From Polytrichum commune (taxonomy: Eukaryota; Streptophyta; Polytrichopsida; Polytrichales; Polytrichaceae): a stretch of DNA of 64,000 bases. Below are positions 22,994 through 33,220 of the stretch, piece by piece. The stretch is from positions 70,511,554-70,575,553 of the forward strand of contig OX485803.1 in assembly GCA_950295325.1 (NCBI GenBank), given 5' to 3'. A program made the translations under genes and the position numbers. Below the pieces are notes generated by a model. That model was not told the origin of the DNA. It saw only the letters and a program-made list of their open reading frames with translations, and ran no database searches. Each line of letters starts with the position of its first letter. Position 1 is the stretch's first letter.

Positions 22994-24390
22994 GGGGGAC
23001 GTTAAATACCCCCCCCACGAACTTTTCGGGGGGGGGGGGGGGGGGGGGGAATATTTTGTCAGGGGCAGCCGCCCGTCCATTTTTCTGCACCCGACTGAAA
23101 ATTGCTACCCGCCCGCCTGACTTCGAAAAAACTATTGTACTTGCATTTTTGAAGGCTACTTGTCCACAAACCCCATATTGAGTGCACTTCATTTTCAAGG
23201 TCTCAAATCCAATATATATGTTCACTTCTATTGAGTAAATAAGTAATTGACTAGATTTCATTTGCAAAGTGAAACCGCCAATGAAGCATGTAATTAACTT
23301 GGAAATCAAAAATATTACAAAAATCCTCATTAGCACTGAGGTTATAATTGTTGTCACTTACAATTGAAAGGGACTTTGTCATTCTAAAATGAAACTAAAT
23401 TTAATTTTTAAAAATATTATTTTAATATATACTATAATCTACTATAATAAATCATATATATTTAATACCTTCTACTATTACAAAGTTTTCATACACATTT
23501 AAACTAGTTAAGTAAGATTGAATGCAACTAAGTCTAATGTATTCTGATTAACCCTAATTAATCCTATTTAAGCCCAATTAAATCAGAAAATATGCTTACC
23601 AAATTAATTAAACCCAATTACTGATAAATTATATTTACTGGAGTTAATTCCATTTAAATCATGATTAAATCCAGTAAGTACATTTAATAATGGAAATAAC
23701 TCCAGTACATATAATTTATCATTAATTAGGCTTAATTAATTTGGTAAGCATATTTTCTGATTTAATTGGAATTAATTAGGATTAATCAGAAATTATTAGA
23801 CTTAGTTGCATTCAATCTTACTTAACTAGTTTAAATGCGTATGAAAACTTTGTGATAGTAGAAGGTATTAAATATATATTATTAAATATATTAAAATATT
23901 AGAAAGTTTTAATTAATTTTATTTTCATTTTAGAATGACAAAGTCCCTTTCAATTGTAAGTGACAACAATTATAACCTCCGTGCTAATGAGGATTTTGTA
24001 ATATTTTTGACTTCCAAGTTAATCGAGGAGGAGGGCCTATAGCCCTTTCCGGAAATGCCGCCCTCTCAGGCGGCCACGTCACTTCGGAATTTTTTACATG
24101 CTTTATTGGCGGTTTCACTTTGAAAATGAAATCTAGTCAATTGCTTATTTACTCAATAGAAGTGAACATATATATTGGATTTGAGACCTTGAAAATGAAG
24201 TGCACTCAATATGGGATTTGTGGACAAGTAGCCTTCAAAAATGCAAGTACAATAGTTTTTTCGAAGTCGGGCGGGCGGGCAGCAGTTTTCGGTCGGGTGC
24301 AGAAAAATGGACGGGCGGTTGCCCCTGACAAAATATTCCCCCCCCCCCCCCCCCGAAAAGTTCGTGGGGGGGGGGTATTTAACGTCCCCC
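22994..24390. mobile_element. Large foldback element D1 (1.4 kb), with 9-bp flanking repeats suggesting a Mutator-like origin
   Basis: The left half and right half are reverse complements almost to the centre (near 23670), giving arms of nearly 700 bp. The ends read GGGGGACGTTAAATACC. The flanks are ATAATTCAT (22985-22993) and ATAATTCAC (24391-24399), a 9-bp duplication with one mismatch. Nine bp is the usual target duplication of Mutator-like elements, whose terminal repeats may be long. Just inside each end is a C-run/ACGAACTTTTCG/G-run hairpin; the left G-run exceeds 20. The right arm contains a GC-rich insertion of about 70 bp (24020-24094). Open frames within are mirror-image shadows, and no transposase is encoded. 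Confidence 0.85.
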
Positions 24391-25389
24391 ATAATTCACG
24401 CACAAGTTTAATATGGATTTTGTATTTCATTTCTATGTTCTTGGATTGAGGTCTCGGATTTGAACCAACTCTTCAACTGAAGAGCTGAAATTTGAGAGCC
24501 CTTCAAAATGAAACTCATACAAGGGCTTCAATCTTGAACATTGCCTCAAAAGTGCTTGAGATCGGTGCAACCACCAGTATAAGACACTGGCAAGTTATAG
24601 GTGACATACTTATGCCCCCTTCCAACCTGAGCGTAGCTAAGACTAAAAGTTGGTTCTAACAACCCGGCCTTCACACCATCAACATTATCTAGTGCCGAGG
24701 CTAGTTGGCAAATGATGTGGCATGGCGTAAAAGTGGAGGTTTTAAGCCTCAAGCACTGACCCTCCCATCAGTACCTAAACATGAGGCAAGAATATAGGAC
24801 CTTTAAAAGTGTCGCCTCCCGCCCTTGCGATTGGTTGCTTTTTAGTCTTAGCTATGAAGGCACGAGGAGCTTCACTAACAAAAACCGATGGTAAGATAGG
24901 TGAGTAGTAAGGCATTTGGGGACGGGACAAAAACTACCCAACATGTCATTGCTTGGTAGATAAAACAATGAACATGTGTGAAAGCTACTTAACTAAGACC
25001 TACTTAAAAATCTCCGGAGCAAGTTCTTGTAGGTGCATTTATTGGGATAGTCGGATGCCTCCCTATAACCAAGGGAGCTTTACCTGGTTTTAAGGAAATA
25101 CTTTGGTTCTTAGCAACAGTCATGTGGGAAGGGGGCATTACTCTTCCAAGGAATTCCTTGAGCATATGTCGCACAATAAATTGCTTCTCACCAGGCCAAG
25201 CCTCTTCTATATTCATGAAGGCATTTAGGTGAGATGGTTGAACAATGTTCTGTAACTTGTGCAAATAAATTAAATTTAACTATTCTAAGATGAGAATAAA
25301 TGAATGCAACTCATTTCATAGAGGCCGTGATTGCACTCCATCTTTCTAGGGAATTAATTCTCTTGACCCCACCTTGATGCATTTAATGA

Positions 25390-25745
25390 GAATGTAAAAT
25401 TTTACCAAGTAAGTAATACATGTTCTACAGTGTCCGAACAACCTATTGAACTTTTGTTAGTCAAAATTAAACTCCTACGTAAGACGTTATTGCACTGCGT
25501 AACTCCACATGATAACATGCACTACACAAACTATGATATTTAGTGTGACTTATTGTTCAAAGTTACATATTCCTATATCTTTTTACTATTACTACACTTT
25601 CTACCAAGGAAAGATGTTAATGTTCTTTAGTGTCCAAACAATCAATTCGACCATGGTTGGTAAAAAAATGAGATGCACAGTAGACAATCATAACATTGCG
25701 TAATTCCAAATAGTAAGTCACACTAAATATCATATTTTGTGTAGT
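25390..25745. repeat. Dispersed repeat family E, two tandem copies
   Basis: The blocks TTTACCAAGTAAGTAATACATGTTC...AGTGTCCGAACAACC...GCGTAACTCCA...ACTATGATATTTAGTGTGAC recur about 200 bp later (ACCAAGGAAAGATGTTAATG, AGTGTCCAAACAATC, GCGTAATTCCAAATAGTAAG, CACACTAAATATCA). Single relatives occur at 37060-37205 and 43740-43900. Confidence 0.65.
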
Positions 25746-25900
25746 TGGGATAATCCAATGTAGATGTAAGATTTGGGTACTAATTGGGTGCATATGTGAT
25801 GTATTTATTTTTCAGTTAATTCATTTTGGTTTTTTTTAAATGTGAAAATGTGAAATCGTGGTGTGTAATTTACGTGCCTCTTGGTAAGAAGTTTGTGAGA

Positions 25901-25923
25901 TAAAGTGCTATCATAGCACTTTA
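25901..25923. repeat. Short perfect hairpin
   Basis: TAAAGTGCTA and TAGCACTTTA form a 10-bp perfect stem with a 3-base loop. There is no T-run after it and no nearby gene, so no terminator role is suggested. Confidence 0.6.
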
Positions 25924-26439
25924 CTGGAGTGCAAAGATGCCCTGTGAGGGCACATTCCTTTTGTGGATGCTATTGTGATGCCTTCGTCGGAAAGAGCCTT
26001 CCCGGGTTTGCCCCAAGCCAGATACTTGTACTGATATGTGCAATTACGTCGGCAGACATTATGGGCATCGCCACCCATTCCCCCCAACGCCAACGGGGGG
26101 AGGGTCTGGATGGCGTGGGCCGGCCACTGTGCCGGGGCAGCTCCCGTGCTCTTTGCCAGCGGGCCCGGGCAGCAGCCCGCCAACCACACACGTGGCGGAC
26201 TACGGAGGGGGGTCACTGACAAGGCCCCCTTCCTTGTGTTTTCCACCATCCTCCACCCCCTTCCCTACACCTTCCTCTCCGCCCCTTCTAATGTCACATT
26301 GTTTTAGTGATGTTAAATGTCCAACACCAATTCCCATGAGTTTGTCATGGATTTTTCCCATTCCTAACAAAACCTGAGTGTCGAAAATCTGGGAACCTTG
26401 GCTAGCCATAAATTTCAAAACATCTTTAGCATATTTTTA

Positions 26440-27330
26440 GGCCTCGAGATATGAGAGTCGTGCAACATTTTATAATGTTGTGACTAATGTGACTAATACC
26501 TCGGCAGGGTATTAGTCACATTAGTCACATCCTTATACAATCGTCTATAATTTCATTTTATTGTATATGAATTTGCATGTGAAGAAATTCCTATCATAAC
26601 CATGACCAAAACCAACACACTCCAACATGTACTAGACCATTTTAACGATTTCACGATTTGAAATTGAATTTAAAGAGAATAAAAAAATAAAAATAAAAAC
26701 AATATGTCACAAAATCAAATGACTGTAAAAACTTCCAAAATCCAAACTTCCTTGATGTAGCAACTATACAAAAAAATATCACAAACTTAGGCCTTGAGGC
26801 ATGAGAGTTGTGCAAGATTTTATAATGTTGTGACTAATGTGACTAATACCTTGGCAAGGTATTAGTCACATTAATCACATCCTTATACAATCGTCTACAA
26901 TTTCATTTTATTGTATATGAATTTGCATGTGAAGAAAATCCTATCATAACCATGACCAAAACCAACACACTCCAACATGTACTAGACCCTTTTAACGATT
27001 TCTCAATTTCTAATTGAATTTAAAGCAAATAAAAAATAAAAAATTCATTACAATATGTCACAATATCAAATGACCGTAAAAATTTGCACAATTGAACCTT
27101 CTCTAATGTGGCAACTATATTAAAAATTGTAACAAAGTTAAGCCTCACGGTGTGAGAGTTGTGCAAGATTTTATAACGTTGTGACTAATGTGACTAACAC
27201 CTCGGTAGGGTATTGGTTACATTAGTCACATCATTATATAATCTTATAAAATTTTATTTTATTTTATATAAAATTGCACGCAAAGCATTCTTATCTTGAC
27301 AATGACAAAAACCAACACATACCTATAGGT
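26440..27330. repeat. Tandem array, three copies of about 351 bp, each with a conserved hairpin
   Basis: The unit start (GCCTCGAGATATGAGAG and variants) lies at 26441, 26792 and 27142. Soon after it each copy has GTGACTAATGTGACTAATAC, a short loop, and the inverse GTATTAGTCACATTAGTCAC, a stem of about 21 bp. The rest of the unit, from TCCTTATACAATCGTCT through CATGACCAAAACCAACACA to AATATGTCACAA, is well conserved between copies 1 and 2. Copy 3 is truncated. Confidence 0.9.
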
Positions 27331-27539
27331 GTTTGGCCGTTCTATTATTCTCTTAATTTAAGCTAAATTTGAGGTTGTTTAAAAACTACCATGATAGCGT
27401 TCAATTATTTAGTAATTGAAATCATTTAAAATATTAAATTAAATAACTATGAATTACGTTATACTTAACATTTGTATATATGATGTTTTTACTTTATGCT
27501 CTTTTACTTTAATATATTGCTTTTATATTTAATATACAT

Positions 27540-27815
27540 TGTTATTGGACCTTTTGCTGCCCCCCCTTCCGGTGATCCCATTCCACCACCTCGTTCCTTC
27601 CGACCAGCCATTGACAAAACCTCCAACAGTGTTAGACTGAAAAAGTCAAGTTTTGGAGGGTGGAAAATTGCACACCAAGTTGCCGTCCAAGGCAGCTGGG
27701 ATGGCGTGACCGGCAGTGGGTTTAGGGTTGCCGGGAGGGCGGTGGTGGCTGTACCGGGACCCGCCCCGGCCACCTGCCGTTGGCGTGGCCGTTGGGGGGA
27801 ACGGTGGCAATGGCC
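27540..27815. other. GC-rich island next to foldback D2
   Basis: About 275 bp of unusually GC-rich sequence between the tandem array and foldback element D2. A long frame (27496-28098) runs through it into D2. It has low-complexity Pro/Gly/Arg composition and no recognisable domain, so it is not called a gene. Confidence 0.5.
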
Positions 27816-28904
27816 TAAGTCCCCCCATACGAACTATGGGGGGTGTCAGATCCGGGCGGGGGCAGCCTCCTCGGAAATTTTTGAACCCGACCGAAAAATG
27901 TTGCCCGCCCCGCCCAACTTAGAAAAAAATATTGCTCTTGCAAGCATTCTTGAAGGCCGGTTGACTACAAATCCCATATTGAGTGCACTTCGCCTTCAAA
28001 GTCTAAAATCCAATATATATGTGCACTTCCCACTAGTAAATAACAATTCATTGGGATATCATTCCGGAAGTGAAACCATCAATGAAGCATGTAATTAACT
28101 TGGAGGTCAAATAAAATTACAAAATGCTCATTAACATTGAGGTTATAATTTTTATGACTTACCATTTGAAATTGTCTTTGTCATTCTAAAGTGAAACCTA
28201 AACTTAGTGTGATGATTTAGTATGTATATTTTACAATTAATTTAGTAATGCCATCTACTTTCACAAGTACTCATACACACTCAAATCAATTAATGTAATT
28301 ACTGGAATTATTTAATTAATTCATAATTACATGTGATTTAATGTAATTATTTGAAAGTGTCTTACTTAATTTGGTAAGCATACTTTCTGATTTATTTGGG
28401 ATTAATTAGAATTAATTACATTAAATCACACTTAATTGGTTTGAATGTGTATGAATACTTGTGAAAGTAGACGGCATTACTAAAATATTATAAAATATAC
28501 ATACTAAATCAGCACACTAAATTTAGGTTTCACTTTAGAATGACAAAGACAATTTCAAATGGTAAGTCATAAAAATTATAACCTCAATGTTAATGAGGAT
28601 TTTGTAATTTTATTTGACCTCCAAGTTAATTACATACTTCATTGATGGTTTCACTTCCGGAATGATATCCCAATGAATTGTTATTTACTAGTGGGAAGTG
28701 CACATATATATTGGATTTTAGACCTTGAAGGCGAAGTGCACTCAATATGGGATTTGTAGTCAAGCGGCCTTCAAGAATGCAAGAGCAATATTTTTTTCGA
28801 AGTTGGGCGGGGCGGGCAACAATTTTCGGTCGGGTTCAGAAATTTCCGAGGAGGTTGCCCCCGCCCGGATCTGACACCCCCCATAGTTCGTATGGGGGGA
28901 CTTA
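27816..28904. mobile_element. Large foldback element D2 (1.1 kb)
   Basis: Same family as D1, with arms of about 540 bp converging near 28360. The ends read TAAGTCCCCCCATACGAACT, followed by ATGGGGGGTGTCAGATCCGG, forming a terminal hairpin (CCCCCCATA/TATGGGGGG). Shared with D1 are the GAAAATTGTTGCCCGCCC block, CATATTGAGTGCACTTC, AATCCAATATATATG, GTGAAACC.TCAATGAAGCATG and GAGGTTATAATT. The similarity may extend outward to TGGCAA (27806) and TTGCCA (28910). No clear target duplication was seen. Confidence 0.85.
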
Positions 28905-31900
28905 ATGTTTGCCAATTACGTCACCTCAACCTAATATATTCACATTCCACACTCTTTTCAAGATTTACTACCACAATAACAAAATCTAGTCTTTGTTCTT
29001 TTAATATGGTTGCTATATGGATGAATAAACAAAGTCATCAGTTTCTGTTATATGATTTGTGACCCAAGGTAATTTTCATGGGTAAAGAGGCAACTTATTT
29101 GCAAAGACAATCCAATTGCACATATCGAAACACTAGGACATTGTGTAGCAATATCAAAGTGCCTAATTTTGTGTTACATGTATCTTCGCTCATGTTGTAG
29201 GTCCAACTGATTTTCCTGGGTTTCGTTCTAGGTGCATGCAAGTTTCATGGCCAACCAAATCTTTTTTCCTTTTAGCAAATTGGAACTCATCCACTACATA
29301 TTGTTCATATTATAACATAAAACACTCATTCCCATGATATCAATGCAAGCACTCATCCAAACTATCAAATCACGGAACAAAACACTACTGTGAAACGTTG
29401 TGAGAGGAAGACGCCCATATATTTGTAAAACCCTAATTTCACATTCAAAGTTGCATGTGCATTCGCATGTGATCAACTCTAAAACGGTGGCAAGAATATT
29501 GTTCTATGACCCGTGCATAATGTTGTATGCCCCATGCACATCATGTGCATGTGGCATGCATGTCTATGTTCCATGCATGCCATGTTGATGTCACCATGGG
29601 TACCTGTTGTCATGTTGAACATGTGCATGGCAATATATATATAATATTATCATTATATTATCATTATCGCCTAAAACACTGCTACCATGATACATTGAGT
29701 GTTCCGTGCAAGAGCATCATGTTGCTTAACCTTGCTTAATCATGGTTAACCCATCGGGACTCTCATGCATGCCCACGCCATGAATATCACTCGAGCCATG
29801 TTCTTAAGAATGCTATGAAGTGTGTCAAGAGGTGGCTTGCCAAAAGTCATGGAAATATCTTAACAATTAGTAAGTTGTTCAAAATTGGTGTAGTTTAAAT
29901 ACACTAAGTCCAATAGACAATGTCGACCACATTGGAAAGGATATGATGACCCTTGGATATCAAGCCATTCCAACTATCATAACAATAAAAGCATCACCAT
30001 GTTTCGCACATGTAGAACATGCACAAACGTATTGAGATTTTGCTTTTGTACTTTGATAGTTCCTAGCCTCTCGTACACTCTTTGAGTTAGATTTTTGATG
30101 ACACACATTGCAAAGGTGGGGTGGTGCATCCATATCTTGCCCATGATGGATGTTGCTTTGTTTTTGGAGTTGTAGAATAAAAAGGGTGTCAAAGAAGATT
30201 GTGAGGAAGCACTTTATTGTTTTTGCACGGCCACCTAGTACCGAATTTGTATAGAGTATGCATATCTTTGTAAAAACCCCATTACAATCTACAACGTGGT
30301 TACTTCTTAAAACCTTAAATCAATCACTTTGTTGAATTGGCGTGCCTATAGTCAAACTCAAAGCCTTGATGAAAATTGATAAGATTTACATTTACATGCA
30401 ATTGTTGCAACAAATTGAAGTTCTTTTAAACTTCTTTACAACCCACTTCATAATAGTTACACCAATCATCATTTAAAGCATATGAACACAAATAATTATA
30501 TCATATTATCTTACTTTTGCTCACCTTTTTGTTGTTTTTGTTGTTGGTAGTTGCATGAGGATTTCAATACATGTTAGTATGCAATTTTAGAACACAATAT
30601 GAATAAACAATCATGGATTGTCAAAGTGTTGATTATAAATTTGTCCAATACTGACCCTTATAGACTTTCATGTTAAACCATGTTCATATTAGTTAAAGAA
30701 TATATACTAATCCCTCTATAAACTTGAATGGGGTAAAACAATTGACAAGTCTTCGGATGAACAAGTCCTATTCGTATACTTGCCTACCAAAAACCGAAGT
30801 GCATTTGCTTTTCTTTTCCTATGTATTATTCTTGGGTAACTTGGTCACATTTAGGCATGATTCACACATGGCCCATTGTTAACTTACCTCATACATTAAG
30901 TTATCATTGCTAGGTTAATTTATCACATAGCTATAACTTAACAACACAAATAGTGCCTGACCTTGGTGGTAACTTACCACATGCATACTAGGATGGTTAA
31001 CTAAACTTAAAGACCATGGTAGGGACTATTGACTTACTACATGTAGTGATCAAATGACATGTTGATGTGATGACACGTGGCAAGCAAGGTGAGTTTGATG
31101 ATGACCTCGAGTGAATAGAAGTAGTAACCCACTCTAGATATGTGATGTCTTTGGTAAAGTTGCCTATAGGTGTGAATGAAATGCCGTTTAGGCTAATTTA
31201 AAGTTATGTTATTTTAGCATGAAGATTGGTAAATACATAAATTATAATTAGGACTTACCCATAGGTGTTCCATTCACCATGAAACTAGAAAGTGATGTGT
31301 ACCTAAATGTGAAGTCCTTATTTGTAAGTTTACCATATTAACTAAAATCTTCATAATATACCTAGATTGCATAAGAGTCCAATAAAGAGGGGAGTAAAAA
31401 AGAGGCGTTGACACACAACCAACTGCCAACTTGAAGAACATTAGACATGTTAATCGTCTTGCTCAATACTGATTGTAAACTACGGTATAGTGTCACCAAA
31501 CACTAAATCTTAACCCAACATTATTTGTCATTCCTTGTAATTTATTTGGGGGATTATAGTGTTGCAATTGTTGTCACTTACCAAGTGGTTTTTCATCTAA
31601 ATTTCAATCATCCATGACAATATTTCATCACAAGTTGCTGACAAGAGAAAATATGGTTTTGGCCAATGGATGGACTCATCCATCATTCATGCCAGTATTT
31701 GTTCACTTATTCATAGGAAGCGTCATCCGAAAAGTTACACAGTGACATTAAAATACCATACGACACTAAATATCTTTAGTGTGGCTAGGTGGCCATGCGC
31801 CTATTGTACTCTTAAAAATAAAAATAAATTCAAGGCAACCTTCCATGGGATCTTGTAAGATCCCATCCGCAAGGATGATATGTGGATGATTTCTGTGCTA

Positions 31901-33193
31901 AGGGCCTGGGCTGTGCAACCCTTTTTTTTTAGGCGAAAAATTGCCAGAAAATGATAAATTAAAGGACACGGTGACACCTGTGTGTTAATAATTGGGAGGG
32001 AATGATGAGGAAATCGCCGAATTCCATCCATCATCAGCCCTCATTAGGCCAAATCCCCGCAGCTGTAGCATGATTGCTAGCCAGCTGCCACCCACCAAAT
32101 CCGATTCGATGTAAAAGTCCCTCGCTGCCTCCCGCCACAAAAACGTCCCTGTCTTGCCGCCTTCCATCCCCTTAATTCAACTCCCTCGCCCCTTACCGTT
32201 ACTGTACTCTTTAGGGCTCGCCAACATCCTCCGCGTTCATCGCACTCCGTCGCTCTCCTTCACTCGCCTTCTTCGTCTTTCATCACTCCCTGTCCTCGCC
32301 ATTTACTTCCCTCAGATTGATTGCGCGTCGCCAACTCTAAACTCCTAATGCTACTTCTTTACTTTGCTTCAATGTCTCACCCCTTGCACATCACATCATC
32401 TTGAAACCCCGCTACAATTTCGTTTGTGAATTGAATTGTTGAACAATTAGTGTTTGTGAATTGAATTGTTGCAATGGAGTGGGCTTTGGGTTGCGTTGCA
32501 ATGGACATTGTTGCTTTTTCTGTAGGGTCAGTATATAATGTCGACACTGAATTCTTTGATGCACAACCAATGCTCTGTATGCTTACATGTGTTCTTGTTC
32601 ACTTGTGTGTTTGCGCATTGTGATTGTGGATTTACTTGCATGAATTGGGTTTACTTGCATCAATTCAGGGTTTAGGGTCAGGCTGTGGGCCAATTGGGTT
32701 TACTTCCATCAGACAGGGAGGTCCACATTGTGGTTGCGAGTTCACATGGATCTACTGTGTTCACTTCTGGGTTTTTGGTTTCCTCGATCGGGTTTACTTG
32801 TGGATTTGGGCTTCCTAGATCGGGTTTGAGGTTTAGGGTGGGTGCAGTGGGTGCAGTGGGTGCAGTGGGTGCAGTGGTCGATTGGGTTTGTGGGTTTGTG
32901 GATCCGTGGGTTTTGGGTTTTGGGTTTTTGGTTGTGCGCAGATTGTTGCATACCCTTGGTCGAAAAGGAGGTGATCGCGGCATACGGACGGTCGAAGGAG
33001 AGGTAACCAGCTGTCCAGGGAGGTGATCGCGTCGGCCGAAGGAGGTGGATCGTTGCGGCCGCGGGAGGTCATCATGGACGGTCCTGCAGAGACTCCTCTT
33101 GCAGGAACCAGTGCGTCTTCGCACCCATGAAAGAAACAGTGCACCGAGGCGAAGCGTGCAAGTGCGCTTAGCGCAAAAGCGGAGAGAGGCAGG
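28905..33193. other. Intergenic region, AT-rich, no gene recognised
   Basis: Notable only for a cluster of CATG/GCATGC palindromes (29515-29630) and scattered CACTAAATA motifs (for example near 31762). A GC-richer stretch from 31990 holds short tandem repeats (32838-32877). The last 1 kb may belong to the hAT element that follows, but its left end was not identified. Confidence 0.5.
32838..32877. repeat. Minisatellite, about 4.5 copies of a 9-bp unit
   Basis: GGTGCAGTG is repeated head to tail. On the opposite strand it reads CACTGCACC and gives a Thr-His-Cys-like repeat in shadow frames. GGGTTTTG-type repeats follow at 32885-32935. Confidence 0.9.
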
Positions 33194-33220
33194 GTGAAGA
33201 ACTTGCATCGCCAAAACACG

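Larger units (their letters stand above)
24391..26430. other. Intergenic, with decayed coding-like sequence and a GC-rich island
   Basis: The minus strand at 24546-25264 has interrupted frames with protein-like composition (such as EEAWPGEKQFIVRHMLKEFL near 25200). I cannot assign them; they may be an old retroelement. At 25390-25745 lies a tandemly repeated element of family E. A GC-rich block (26040-26240) stands out from the AT-rich surroundings and has open frames on both strands, as expected from base composition alone. Confidence 0.5.

Noticed and set aside
22917-23357. 146-codon minus-strand frame and its mirror at 24120-24449
   Set aside because: They are the same sequence read from the two arms of foldback D1, so they are not genes.
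25901-25923. Perfect hairpin as a possible terminator
   Set aside because: Hairpin terminators are a bacterial feature, there is no T-run, and no gene ends here.
25911-26377. Overlapping frames of about 90-113 codons on both strands
   Set aside because: High GC removes stop codons in all frames here; none has a known motif.
26460-26530. Hairpins of the 351-bp array as a CRISPR-like repeat array
   Set aside because: The units are long and nearly identical throughout, with no unique spacers, in a plant nuclear context.
27496-28098. 200-codon frame, the longest in this part of the window
   Set aside because: It runs from AT-rich sequence through a GC island into one arm of foldback D2, with low-complexity composition and no domain. 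It is a chance frame.
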